Below the pieces are notes generated by a model. The model was not told the DNA's origin and did no database searches. It worked only from the letters and a program-made list of their open reading frames with translations. From JAIBJN01 sp963825255 (GTDB lineage Bacteria > Actinomycetota > Thermoleophilia > Gaiellales > Gaiellaceae): a stretch of 64,000 nt of DNA. Both the position numbers and the translations under genes were made by a program. The stretch spans positions 186,001 through 250,000 of the forward strand of contig CAWGSF010000009.1 of the NCBI GenBank assembly GCA_963825255.1. The letters run 5' to 3'. Positions within the stretch are counted from its first letter, which is position 1. Every line of letters begins with the position of its first letter. This document shows, piece after piece, positions 7,946-16,881 of the stretch.

Positions 7946-9102
7946 GAGAGCAGGCGCCGGGAGATGATCAGCCGCTGGATGTCGGACGTGCCTTCCTCGA
8001 TCTCCTCGAGCTTCGCGTCCCGCATCCACTTCTCCACTGGGTACTCGCGGGAGTAGCCCCAGCCGCCGAGGGTCTGCACGGCGGCCCACGTGCACCACAT
8101 GGCCGTCTCGGAGGCGTAGAGCTTCGCCATCGCCGCCTCCGCCGGCACCTCCTCGCCCGCGTCGATCTTCCTCGCCGCCCGGTGGACGAGGAGCCGTGCC
8201 GCGTCGACCCGCACGGCCATGTCGGCGAGGCGGAAGGAGACGGCCTGGTGCTGGGCGATCGGCTTTCCGAACTGCTCGCGGCTCTTCGCGTACTCGACCG
8301 CGTACTCGAGCGCGGCGCGCGCGATCCCCGTCGCGGAGGCGCCGAGGGTGATGCGCGACCGGTCGAACGTCCGCATGAGCCCGTAGAAGCCCTGTCCCTC
8401 GTCGCCGAGGCGGCGGTCCTCGGGGATCTCGGCGTCCTCGAGGAACATCTCCGTGTTGACGATCGCGCGCTGCCCCATCTTCCGCATCGGCTCGCCGAAC
8501 GTCACCCCCTGATCGCCCTTCTCGACGACGAACGCCGTGATGCCGCGCGAGCGAGAGCCGGGCTCGACGGTGGCGAAGACGACGTAGTACTCGGCGACGC
8601 CGCCGTTCGAGATCCAGGTCTTCTGTCCGCGCAGGACGTAGCCCGAGCCCGAGCGGGTCGCCGTCGTCGTGATCGAGGCCGCGTCCGAGCCGGAGCCCGG
8701 CTCGGTCGTGGCGAGCGCCGTCAACGGCGGACGGTCGCCCGCGATCGGCTCGAGCCAGCGCCGGCGCTGCTCCTCGCTCCCGAGCTCCACGACCGGCTCC
8801 GCGAAGAAGCCGCCCGAGGTGATGAGGTTGCCGATGCCCGCGCACCCGCGGCAGAGCTCCTCCTGGACGACGCAGCCCGTGAGGCAGTCGGTCATCCCGC
8901 CGCCGCCGACCTCCTCGGGGAGCATGAAGGACGTGAGGCCGAGCGAGGCAGCCTTGTACCAGACCTCCCAGGGGGTCTCGACGTCCGCCTCGTCGACGGC
9001 GGCCGCGATCGGCCGGATCTCCCGGTCGGCGAACTCCCGGCAGACCTCGCGGATCTCGCGCTGCTCCGGGGTCAGCTCGAAGGCCTGGGCCTGGACGCTC
9101 AC
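7942..9102 (-). CDS. Acyl-CoA dehydrogenase
   Basis: This 386-residue second acyl-CoA dehydrogenase is distinct from the one at 3755. Visible motifs are 'ALATTEPGSGSDA' (flavin/substrate region), 'RSRITLGASATGIARAALEYAVEYAK' and the C-terminal 'IEEGTSDIQRLIISRRLLS' with the expected catalytic Glu. GTG at 9102 is chosen because the conserved start 'FELTPEQREIREVCREFADREI' follows it and the length is then typical. The next gene's TTG overlaps its stop, so dehydrogenase, CoA ligase and SDR form one operon. It begins 4 nt after the lipoprotein's stop. Confidence 0.9.
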   Translation of the reverse strand: MSVQAQAFELTPEQREIREVCREFADREIRPIAAAVDEADVETPWEVWYKAASLGLTSFMLPEEVGGGGMTDCLTGCVVQEELCRGCAGIGNLITSGGFFAEPVVELGSEEQRRRWLEPIAGDRPPLTALATTEPGSGSDAASITTTATRSGSGYVLRGQKTWISNGGVAEYYVVFATVEPGSRSRGITAFVVEKGDQGVTFGEPMRKMGQRAIVNTEMFLEDAEIPEDRRLGDEGQGFYGLMRTFDRSRITLGASATGIARAALEYAVEYAKSREQFGKPIAQHQAVSFRLADMAVRVDAARLLVHRAARKIDAGEEVPAEAAMAKLYASETAMWCTWAAVQTLGGWGYSREYPVEKWMRDAKLEEIEEGTSDIQRLIISRRLLS

Positions 9103-9106
9103 CGGC

Positions 9107-9679
9107 TCATCGTACGGTGTCGTCGAGCCGGCGCGCGAGCGCGAGGAAGGTCTCGGGGTTCGCGCCCGAGCCGGCTGCGAGGAGCGAGAGGACGATGTCA
9201 CCGCGGCGCCAACCGGCCAGGTACGTGGGGAGCTCCTTCTTGCAGATCCCGCACGGGACGAGGACGAAGGCGACCCCGGAATCCCCCGGGGGCGTGATGC
9301 CGGCAGCGTCCGCGCGCCCGAGGAAGTCCTCGCCGTGCCGCCCCAGCCAGTCGAGGTAGGCGTCGGCTCCGGCCGCGTCCTCGAAGACGAGCGTCCGCGC
9401 GACGACGTGGTCGAAGGTGTCGGTCATCCCCGTGAACTCCCGCTCCCGACCGGTGGCAAAGCCGCCGTCGTCGAGCACGCGCTCGAGCTCGGCGGGCTCG
9501 AGCGCGTCCGCCGCGAGGGCGGCAGCGTCGAGGGTGCGCGCGCTGCTCGCGAGCTCGGAGAGCGCGTCGGCCGAGAGCGTCGCCGGCGGCGTCGGAGGCT
9601 CGGAGCCCTTCGAGTCCGAGCCGCAGGCCGCAACGCCCGCCGCGAGCGCGACGGCCAGAAGCGCGAGAAGCGCTTTCAC
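9107..9679 (-). CDS. Hypothetical secreted lipoprotein
   Basis: This 190-residue protein starts with a type II signal peptide: 'VKALLALLAVALAAG' followed by the lipobox 'VAAC' with Cys19, then a Ser/Thr/Pro-rich linker ('GSDSKGSEPPTPPATL'). It is probably anchored in the membrane facing outside. The body contains 'FTGMTDTFDHVVARTLVFEDAAGADAYLDW', resembling lipoproteins that bind or sense small molecules, and a Cys pair in 'VPCGICKKELPTYL'. I do not recognise the family. The GTG start overlaps the deacetylase stop (GTGA), so it is co-translated with it. Confidence 0.7.
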   Translation of the reverse strand: MKALLALLAVALAAGVAACGSDSKGSEPPTPPATLSADALSELASSARTLDAAALAADALEPAELERVLDDGGFATGREREFTGMTDTFDHVVARTLVFEDAAGADAYLDWLGRHGEDFLGRADAAGITPPGDSGVAFVLVPCGICKKELPTYLAGWRRGDIVLSLLAAGSGANPETFLALARRLDDTVR

Positions 9680-10788
9680 AGCTGCCAGTATGGGGCGAGC
9701 GCGGTGCGCACGGCGGCGATCTCCTCGTCCGCGTGGCCCGGGTCGTCCGGGATGTAGGCGCACGGGTCCTCGAGGCCGGTGTCGACGCCGAGGACGCCGG
9801 CGAGCGTCGCGTGCAGGCAGAAGGCCGAGTAGGAGCGCGCGTAGCCGCCTTCCTGTGCGAGCACGAGGCGTCCGTCCCCATGGCGCGCCGCGAGCTCCCG
9901 GGTCGCTGCTCCGAGCGCGTGGAACCCCGCCATGCTCACGTTCTGGCGGCCGTTGGGGTCGAACTGGTTCGCGTCCTGGCCGCAGGCGACGAGGAGGAGG
10001 CCCGGCTCGAACCGGTCGACGATCGGGACGACGATCTCCTCGAAGGCCTTGAGGTAGCCGGCGTCGCCCGTCCCGCTCGGGAGCTCCACGTTGACGTTGA
10101 AGCCCTCGCCCGGACCGCGGCCGACCTCGTCGGGCGCGCCGGTCTGGAGGTGCGAGGGCCCCCAGGCCCCGTGGCGCATGTGGAACGAGACGCTGAGCAC
10201 GTCGTCCCGCTCGTAGAAGCACTCCTGCGTCCCGTTCCCGTGGTGCACGTCCCAGTCGAGGATCGCGACCCGCTCGACGCCGCTCCGGCGGACGTGCTCC
10301 GCGGCCAGGGCGACGTTGGAGAAGAGGCAGTAGCCGTCCGCCTGGGCGGGCTGGGCGTGGTGCCCCGGCGGGCGCACGAGCGCGTAGGCGACCTGCGACT
10401 CTCCGGCGAGCACGGCCTCGGCCGCGGCGAGCGTCGTCCCGGCCGCGGCCAGCGCGGCCGGCCAGGAGCCCTCGCTCACCGTCGTCGACCAGAGGAGCAC
10501 GCCGCCGCCCTGCTCGCAGAACTCGCGGATCGACTCGACGTAGTCGGGATCGTGAAGGAGCAGGAGCTCGCCCACCGACGCATGGCGGCCGACGTGCCAG
10601 CGGACGTGCTCCGCGAGCGGGCCGCGCTCGAGGATCGACTTCATGTTGCGCACGCGCACGGCGTTCTCGGGATGGAGCTCGGGCTCGGCCATGAGCGGCG
10701 AGGGCGCGTGCTCGAAGACCCCGCTCCCCGTGTCGTGCAGGAGCGCGTCGTCGTGCCAGAAGACGTCGATGGCGGGCTGAGCGCTCAT
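9676..10788 (-). CDS. Histone-deacetylase-superfamily Zn amidohydrolase
   Basis: This 370-residue class II HDAC/acetylpolyamine-amidohydrolase-like enzyme removes acyl groups from amines or lysines using Zn. Catalytic and metal motifs are intact: 'RPPGHHAQ' (His-His), 'ILDWDVHHGNGTQ' (Asp and His metal ligands), 'ACGQDANQFDPNG' (third Asp ligand) and a C-terminal 'EGGYA'. ATG at 10788 overlaps the TGA of the MFS gene (ATGA) and its stop overlaps the lipoprotein start, so it lies in a tightly packed operon. The physiological substrate may be an acetylated polyamine or other small amine; the nearby amine oxidase and MFS transporter fit this only loosely. Confidence 0.88.
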   Translation of the reverse strand: MSAQPAIDVFWHDDALLHDTGSGVFEHAPSPLMAEPELHPENAVRVRNMKSILERGPLAEHVRWHVGRHASVGELLLLHDPDYVESIREFCEQGGGVLLWSTTVSEGSWPAALAAAGTTLAAAEAVLAGESQVAYALVRPPGHHAQPAQADGYCLFSNVALAAEHVRRSGVERVAILDWDVHHGNGTQECFYERDDVLSVSFHMRHGAWGPSHLQTGAPDEVGRGPGEGFNVNVELPSGTGDAGYLKAFEEIVVPIVDRFEPGLLLVACGQDANQFDPNGRQNVSMAGFHALGAATRELAARHGDGRLVLAQEGGYARSYSAFCLHATLAGVLGVDTGLEDPCAYIPDDPGHADEEIAAVRTALAPYWQL

Positions 10789-11948
10789 GCCGACTCCGTC
10801 TCCGGCGCCGGGCCGCGGTCGAAGACGGCGCGCTGCAGGGCTGCCAGCGTCGCGAGACAGAGACCGGCGGCCAGGAGGTAGGCGCCCGCGACGCCGACGA
10901 CCTCTGTCAGGGCTCCGGAGAGGCCCGTCCCGAGGACGTTGGCCGGAGCCCAGGCGACGTTGAGGAGCGCGAAGCCGAAGCCCTGCTCGAGCCCGACCGC
11001 CTCCGCGCCGTCCGAGAGCAGCGCCGCTCCGGGCACCCAGTAGATCCCGTACGCGATCCCGGCCGCGACCACGAGCAGGAGCGCGGGCCAGCGCAGGCCG
11101 ACCCACGGGACGATCACCGAGACCCCGATGGCCGCGACCAGCCCGGCCCGCACCGGCGCCAGCCGCCCGCTGCGGTCCGACCAGCGGCCGAGGTAGGGGT
11201 TGAGCGCCGCCTCGACCCCGGCCGAGACGAAGAACGCGGCGCTGATCCCGAGGGCGCCCCAGCCGAGGTCGTCGAGCTGGAGCGGCCCGGCGACCGAGAA
11301 CACGCCCAGGAGGAACGCCGCCAGCGAGACGAACCAGAAGCCCGAGACCACGCGGCGGTCGAGAAACGCGCGGAAGAGCTCCCGCAGCGGTTGCGGCTCC
11401 TCCGCGGGCCGGCCGGCGGGCGTCGCCCACGCCCAGGCGGCGAGCAGGACTCCCGCGCCGGCGACGGCGGTGAAGGCGGCGGCGGGGCTCGTGAGCGAGG
11501 CGGCCCCGCCGAGCACGGGCCCGAGGAGGGCGCCCGCGACGGCGGCGCCCATGGTGACTCCGATCAGCTCGCCGCGCCGCTCGGGGGGCGCGATCGCGAT
11601 CAGCCAGGCGAGCCCGCCGGTCCAGGCGAACGAGCTGCCCACGCCCTGCGCGAACCGGGCGACGTAGAGGAGCCAGGTCGTGTCGGCGAACCCGAACGCG
11701 ATGCTCGCCGCGCCGATGAGCGCCAGGCCGCCCAGCACGGTCGGCTTGACCCCCGCATGAACGGCGAGGAGGCCACTCGGCACCGCGCCGACCAGCGCGC
11801 CGGCCGCGTAGACGCCGGACAGCATCCCGAGAGCGGCGGCCGAGAGGCCGAACTCGTCCTCGTAGTAGGGGAGGAGCGGCGCCAGAACGGCAAAGAACGT
11901 CGACTCGAGGAGCACGATCGCGCTGACGAGAGTGAGGAGCCGGCGCAC
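10785..11948 (-). CDS. Major facilitator superfamily transporter
   Basis: The protein has 387 residues and about 12 hydrophobic helices. It opens with 'LLTLVSAIVLLESTFFAVLAPLLPYYEDEFGLS', the usual drug/proton antiporter-like TM1, and carries a 'GVYAAGALVGAVPSGLLAVHAGVKP' loop 2-3 region and an 'RFAQGVGSSFAWTGGLAWL' TM4 segment. GTG at 11948 has 9 nt to the stop of the amine oxidase gene. It ends by ATGA overlap with the HDAC-like gene. Substrate and direction cannot be predicted. Confidence 0.88.
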   Translation of the reverse strand: MRRLLTLVSAIVLLESTFFAVLAPLLPYYEDEFGLSAAALGMLSGVYAAGALVGAVPSGLLAVHAGVKPTVLGGLALIGAASIAFGFADTTWLLYVARFAQGVGSSFAWTGGLAWLIAIAPPERRGELIGVTMGAAVAGALLGPVLGGAASLTSPAAAFTAVAGAGVLLAAWAWATPAGRPAEEPQPLRELFRAFLDRRVVSGFWFVSLAAFLLGVFSVAGPLQLDDLGWGALGISAAFFVSAGVEAALNPYLGRWSDRSGRLAPVRAGLVAAIGVSVIVPWVGLRWPALLLVVAAGIAYGIYWVPGAALLSDGAEAVGLEQGFGFALLNVAWAPANVLGTGLSGALTEVVGVAGAYLLAAGLCLATLAALQRAVFDRGPAPETESA

Positions 11949-11957
11949 CGTTCGACT

Positions 11958-13136
11958 CTACCCCGCGGCGAGAACCTCGTCGGCGGCGCGCTCCCCCGCC
12001 TCGACGGCGCCCTCCATGTAGCTCGGGAGCGCCGAGGCCTCCGACCCGGCGAAGTGGACGCGGCCGTGCGGCTCGGCGAGCCGGCGGCCCCAGTCGGTGA
12101 GGTCGCCCGGGCCGAAGATGAGGTAGCTCCCGCGGGAGAAGCGCTCGGCGGTCCAGTCGACGGCGGCCGTCGCCCGCGGGCTGCCGGGCGGCGCGAAGGC
12201 CGACGCTCCCCGGGCGGCACCGGCGGCGGCGAAGAGGCCGAGGAGGGGAACCCGCGGGTCGGGCTGGAAGAGCACGCCCGCCGACGAGAGCTCCGGCAGG
12301 TGCCCCGGCGGCACCTCGTCGTAGGCGAAGCCGACCTTGACGGCCTCCCCGTACCGGGCCCGCTCGAGCGCGAGCAGCCGGTGCGACGGGAGCGGCGGGT
12401 CGAAGACGAGGCCTCGCTGGAGCGTCAGCGGGAGGGCGAGGACGACCCGGGTCGCGCGCACCTCGCCGCCGTCGGCCAGATGGACGCGGACGCCGTCCTC
12501 GTCCTGCTCGAGCCCGACCGCCTGCGCCCCGAGCCGCACTCGGCGGCCGAGCGCCGCTGCGAGCGCCTCCGCGAGCGCGCTCGGGCCGCCCTCGAGACGA
12601 ACCGTCAGGCCTGTCGGCGCCGCCCCGGCGGCCACCTTGGCAGCGAAGGCGAGGAGCGACATCCTGCCGATCGGGACGGTCGAGGAGGCGATCGCGTAGC
12701 GGAGCTCGGCCGTCGCCAGATCGTCCTCCGATGCGCCTCGCTCCGCCAGCCAGCCGCCCAGGCTCTCCGCGTCCAGCCGCTCGGCGCCCTCGGTCTCCTC
12801 GGGGCGAGCGGGGTCGATCCGCGCCGCGAGCGCCTCGACCTCGTCGTCGAGCGCCTTGACGAGCGGCGGCGGCTCGCCGAGGTCGTGGGCGGCCCACGGC
12901 CGAGCCTGCCACGTGGGGACGCCGAGCTCCCCGGCGAGCGCGAGCAGGCGCGCGTGCGCCTCGTCCACGGCCTCGCAGCCCGCGTCGAACGGGAGCCCGC
13001 CGACGTCGATCCGCCATGCGCGGCCGCCGACCCGGTCCCGGGCCTCGAGGACGACGACGTCCTCCCCCGCGCGCACCAACCGGTGGGCGGCCGTCAGGCC
13101 CGAGAGCCCCGCCCCGACGACGGCGGTGGCTACCAG
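11958..13136 (-). CDS. Flavin-containing amine oxidase (FAD-dependent)
   Basis: This protein of about 392 residues belongs to the monoamine-oxidase/protoporphyrinogen-oxidase-like family. The FAD dinucleotide motif is at the very N-terminus ('VVGAGLSGLTAAHRLVRAG', then 'VVLEARDRVGGRAW'), and the C-terminal FAD motif reads 'RVHFAGSEASALPSYMEGAVEAGERAADEVL'. It oxidatively deaminates amines or dehydrogenates related substrates. No ATG, GTG or TTG lies in the right place. The CTG at 13136, just before the SDR stop at 13130-13132, is the nearest fit; otherwise the start is the GTG about 60 nt upstream inside the SDR. The frameshift in the SDR may be masking the true start. Confidence 0.82.
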   Translation of the reverse strand: MVATAVVGAGLSGLTAAHRLVRAGEDVVVLEARDRVGGRAWRIDVGGLPFDAGCEAVDEAHARLLALAGELGVPTWQARPWAAHDLGEPPPLVKALDDEVEALAARIDPARPEETEGAERLDAESLGGWLAERGASEDDLATAELRYAIASSTVPIGRMSLLAFAAKVAAGAAPTGLTVRLEGGPSALAEALAAALGRRVRLGAQAVGLEQDEDGVRVHLADGGEVRATRVVLALPLTLQRGLVFDPPLPSHRLLALERARYGEAVKVGFAYDEVPPGHLPELSSAGVLFQPDPRVPLLGLFAAAGAARGASAFAPPGSPRATAAVDWTAERFSRGSYLIFGPGDLTDWGRRLAEPHGRVHFAGSEASALPSYMEGAVEAGERAADEVLAAG

Positions 13137-13889
13137 ATGCCCCCGAGCGTGACCGTGATCGCCTCCCCGCTCACGCCGCTTGACCTCCTCGCCGGCGAGA
13201 AAAGCGATCACGGCGGCCACCTCCTCGGCGGTGACGACCCGCCCGGCGGGATAGGCGGCCGCCCGCTCGGCCCAGACGTCGTCGACCGTGATGCCCCTTG
13301 CCCGGGCGGTCTCGGCGGCCGAGCGCTCCGCCATCGCCGTCCGCACCCAGCCGGGGCAGACCGCGTTGCAGGTGATCCCGTGCGGAGCAACGTCCTGGGC
13401 GACGGCGCGCGTGAGGCCGAGGAGACCGTGCTTCGACGCGTCGTAGGCGGACTCGGACGCGCCGCCGATCTGGCCCGCGGTCGAGCTCACGGTGACGATG
13501 CGGCCCCAGCCCCGCTCGACCATGTCGGGCACGGCGAGCCGCATGAGGTGGAACGGACCGTCGAGGTTGACGGCCATCGTCTCCCGCCAGACCTCCGGGT
13601 CCTGCTCCCAGATGGGCCGCTCGCGCGCCGAGCCGATGCCTGCGTTCGCGACGAGGATCTCGACCGGGCCGAGCCGGCGCCTTGCCTCCGCGACGATCCG
13701 CTCGCACCCCTCGACGGTCGCGACGGTCTCCGCCAGGATCTCGACGTCGGCCTCCCGCGCCAGCGACTCCAGCTCGGACGCCGTGCGCGAGACTCCGAGC
13801 ACGCGCGCTCCACCTGCGGCCAGCGCGAGCGCCGCCGCGCGGCCGATCCCGCGGCCCGCTCCCGTGACGATCGCGGTGCGGCCCTTCAT
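13130..13889 (-). CDS. Short-chain dehydrogenase/reductase (3-ketoacyl-ACP reductase-like), frameshifted in last codons
   Basis: This SDR of about 252 residues has an intact cofactor motif 'VTGAGRGIGRAAALALA', 'VANAGIG', catalytic Ser in 'TVSSTAGQIGG' and Tyr/Lys in 'YDASKHG'. Near 13187 one extra base (a G within GAGGAGGTC) moves the conserved C-terminal tail 'SGEAITVTLGGIW' into another frame; removing it gives 759 nt and a clean stop at 13130. Read uncorrected, the frame runs on into the amine oxidase and mimics a fusion. The ATG at 13889 overlaps the stop of the peptidase (ATGA). It is a probable NAD(P)-dependent hydroxyacyl or alcohol dehydrogenase. Confidence 0.85.
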
Positions 13890-15710
13890 CCGGTCGCCCT
13901 CGGCAGCGCGCGCACCTTCCCGTCCAGCGCGGCGTCCATCCGCCCGTGCGCCCGCTCGAGGCCCCGGCGGGCGCGCACGAGGTGGCGGACGACGCTCCGC
14001 TCGATCCACGGCCCCGGCGCTCGCGCTCCCGGCTCGCCCCGCAGGGAGGCCAGCTCCCGCCAGAGGTTCGGCCCGACGCCGGGATCCCCCTGCGCGGCCC
14101 ACGACGCGCCCGGCGCACGCGCTCCGTAGCGCGCGTGCTCGCGCGCGAACGCCTCTTCCGAAAGATCCGCGCAGGCCGCGTTGAGCCCGACGCCGGCGAG
14201 CCTGCGCGCGGCGAGCGCGCGCTTCCCCGCCCGCAGTGCCGCGAGGCCGGCCTCGAGACCGGCGACGTCCTGCGCCGGCTGGACGTGCGGGTAGGCCTCG
14301 GACCCGTGGACGTCGAGCCCGGAGAGGCCGCGCCCGAGGGCGGTGAACGCGGCGCGGCCGCGCATGCGCTCGAGGCGCTCGAGGCGGCGGTCGAAGCCCG
14401 CCCGGCGAAGGTCACGCGCCCGCGCCGCGTAGTCGAGGATCCCGTCGGGATCGGCGTCGGCCTCGAGGAGGAAGCGGGAGTACAGCCTGACGAGCCCGGC
14501 CAGGTAGTCGAAGTCGACCCGGTCGATCGTGTCGTACTGGGTGTGGTAGGCGGTGAGCTTGTAGTCGTCGGCGAAGGTCGAGACGTTGATCGCGGGCACG
14601 CCGGCGGCGAGGAAGGTCCACACCTCGGTGAGCGGGCTCGGCGGCCCGAGCCGCCACCCGTGCGGGAGCAGCCCGTCCCGTTCCCCGCGGCGGCAGATCC
14701 GCCGTGTCCAGGCCGCGAGCTCCGGGGGCGGGTCCGGCTCGAACAACGCCGGCAGGCCGGAACCTTCGACGTTGAGGTAGAAGGGCGACGCGCGATGCCC
14801 ACTCCCTGTGCTCCTCGACGATCTGCCACCACGCCCCGATGCACCAGTCGAAGCGCGAGCCGGCGACCCCGTACTCCTCGGCGGTGTGGGTGACGAAGGC
14901 GATCGTGTGCCGCGGACGCACGCCCGCCTCGACGAGCGCCCGGGCGAGCCCGAGCGTCGACGCGACGCCGGTGAGGTCGTCGAAGGCAGCACCGCCCATC
15001 CACCCGTCGTGATGCCCGGCGACGACGATCGGCCCCGGCCGCTTGCCCGGGAGGTAGCCGACGACGTTCGCCCCCTCCCGCCGCTCCATCGGAGCCCGGA
15101 GGACGACGCGGGCCGGGCTCCCGGCCCGCGGAAGGACCTCGGCGGCGTCCTCCTTGCGGATCGTGACGACGGGCGGCGTGCCGGCGTGGAACATGCCGTC
15201 GAAGGCGCCCAGGGCTCCCGGCTCCTGGTAGTAGGGGCCGCCCGGTAGACAGGTGACCACGACCGCGGCCGCGCCGCGCAGCCCGAGCTCGAGCCCGAAG
15301 GCGTACGGCCAGAGCCCGTCGTCGCTCCAGTCGACGAGGACGACCTTGCCCGCCACGTCGAGCCCGTCGAGCTCCCGGCGCCCGCCCCGGCGCACGAAGA
15401 CGAGCGGGCCGCGCACGCCGCGCGGGCCGGTCTCGCGCGCGCCGCCCATGGACGCGCACTCGTAGCGCCTGCCCTCGACCTCGAGGAACGCGCCCCGGAA
15501 GCGCCAGGAGTCGACGGGCACCGGCTCCTCGACGACGTCCTGCAGGCCGAGCGACCGCATCTCGCGGGCGATCCACGCCGTCGCCTTTCGCTCCTCGGGC
15601 GTCCCCGCGACCCGGAACCCGAGCGGGTGCGAGCGGAAGCGGCCGATCTGCTCGACGACCCCGTGGAGGTACTCGGCCGAGATCGCGCTCTCGACGCGGG
15701 CGCCGCTCAC
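13886..15710 (-). CDS. M28-family zinc aminopeptidase/hydrolase with PA domain, frameshifted
   Basis: This is a protein of about 607 residues once one extra C near 14787 is removed (after 'REWASRVA' the frame resumes as 'FYLNVEGSG'). Layout: an N-terminal segment, a protease-associated domain ('GKVVLVDWSDDG', 'GAAAVVVT') and an M28 catalytic domain with 'VAGHHDGWMGGAAFDDLTGVA' (metal His, Asp), 'HTAEEYG' (Glu-Glu) and 'HTQYDTIDRVD' (last metal His). A helical C-terminal region follows, as in transferrin-receptor-like/glutamate-carboxypeptidase relatives. GTG at 15710 is supported by GGAG 8 nt upstream. There is no clear signal peptide, so it is probably intracellular. The peptide substrate is unknown. 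Confidence 0.85.
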
Positions 15711-15774
15711 TCGCCGGACTCCATGCCCTATCGAACCACGCCGCGCATCCGCGTGACGAGATAGCCTCGCCCCC

Positions 15775-16881
15775 ATGCTGCCCGAGACGGCCGAGGTCGT
15801 GATCGTCGGCGGGGGCGCGATGGGGACGAGCGTCGCGTACCACCTGGCGAAGCTGGGGATCACCGACGTGGTGCTCCTCGAGCGCGAGGCGCTCGCGAGC
15901 GGCTCCACGAGCAAGTCTGCGGGCGGCATCCGCGCCCAGTTCGCGGACGACCTGAACATCAAGATCGCGCTGCGCTCGATGGCCGAGTTCCAGGCGCTCG
16001 AGCGTGTGAGCGGGATCGGCTACAAGCGCCACGGCTACCTCTTCCTCCTCGACCGCGAGGAGGACGTCGAGGGGTTCAAGAACGCTGTCGCCCGCCAGCA
16101 GGCGCTGGGCGTCCCCACGCGGTTCATCTCGCCCGCGGAGATCAAGGAGCTCATCCCGGCGATCGAGACCGCCGACCTCCTCGCGGCGACGTACTGCCCC
16201 ATCGACGGGTACGCCTCGCCCGAGGACGTCGTCCAGGCCTACGCGGGCGCCGCGACGGCGCAGGGCATCAAGATCCTCACGAACACGTCCCTCGAGCGCA
16301 TGGCCGTCCTGGGCGACAAGATCGTCAGGATCGAGACGTCGGCGGGGCGGATCCGGGCCGGGACGGTCGTCTGCGCCGCGGGCGTCTGGTCGCGCGACGT
16401 GGGGAACCTGGCGGGCCTCGACATCCCCGTGCGCGGCGAGGCGCGCTGGATCCACTTCGCGCCCGAGGTCTGGGGGCTGCCGGACCCGCTGCCCCTGACC
16501 ATCGACTTCTCCACGGGCTTCTACTTCCACCGTGAGGGCAAGGGGCTCGTCTTCGGCGGCCGCGAGCCGACGATCGAGGGCGTGGCGACGCCGGCGACGC
16601 ACCGGCTGCCCCTGCTCGCCGAGCTTCCCATCCAGTCGTCCTGGTGGGGCTACTACGAGATGAGCCCCGACCACAACGCGATCGTCGGCGAGGCCGAGCA
16701 GCCCCGCCGCTTCCTCTACGCGACCGGCTTCTCGGGCCACGGCTTCCAGCAGGCGCCCGCCGTCGGCGAGCACCTCGCCGAGCTCATCGCCGGCCGGGAG
16801 CCGACCCTCGACCTCTCGCCGCTCTCGCTCGACCGCTTCGCCGAGGGAGGAGCGGCGCGGCGCGAGACGTTCGTGGTCTAG
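15775..16881 (+). CDS. FAD-dependent oxidoreductase, DAO / sarcosine oxidase beta-like
   Basis: This 368-residue D-amino-acid-oxidase-family flavoprotein has an N-terminal FAD motif 'VVIVGGGAMGTSVAYHLAKLG', then 'LLEREALASGSTSKSAGGIRAQF', the DAO hallmark where FAD or substrate is bound. The C-terminal 'EMSPDHNAIVGEAEQPRRFLYATGFSGHGFQQAPAVGE' closes the FAD site. It oxidises secondary amines or amino acids such as sarcosine, proline or dimethylglycine; which one is not evident. It is divergent from the M28 gene across 64 nt. Its TAG shares one base with the GTG of the following mutase-family gene (TAGTG), so the two are co-translated. Confidence 0.88.
   Translation: MLPETAEVVIVGGGAMGTSVAYHLAKLGITDVVLLEREALASGSTSKSAGGIRAQFADDLNIKIALRSMAEFQALERVSGIGYKRHGYLFLLDREEDVEGFKNAVARQQALGVPTRFISPAEIKELIPAIETADLLAATYCPIDGYASPEDVVQAYAGAATAQGIKILTNTSLERMAVLGDKIVRIETSAGRIRAGTVVCAAGVWSRDVGNLAGLDIPVRGEARWIHFAPEVWGLPDPLPLTIDFSTGFYFHREGKGLVFGGREPTIEGVATPATHRLPLLAELPIQSSWWGYYEMSPDHNAIVGEAEQPRRFLYATGFSGHGFQQAPAVGEHLAELIAGREPTLDLSPLSLDRFAEGGAARRETFVV

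Noticed and set aside
5507..8056. Plus-strand open frame of 849 codons across the CoA ligase and SDR
   Set aside because: It is antisense to well-conserved genes with complete motifs. High GC makes long stop-free antisense frames common, and its translation is Arg/Asp/Gly-rich low complexity without a family.
11958..14102. Apparent 714-residue SDR-amine oxidase fusion
   Set aside because: The SDR's conserved last residues and stop are present in the neighbouring frame one base away, and correcting it gives exactly 759 nt. The fusion is an artefact of the indel near 13187.
13171..16773. Minus-strand open frame of 1200 codons
   Set aside because: It is a composite of off-frame reading through the M28 peptidase, the SDR and antisense of the DAO gene. 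No continuous domain matches it.
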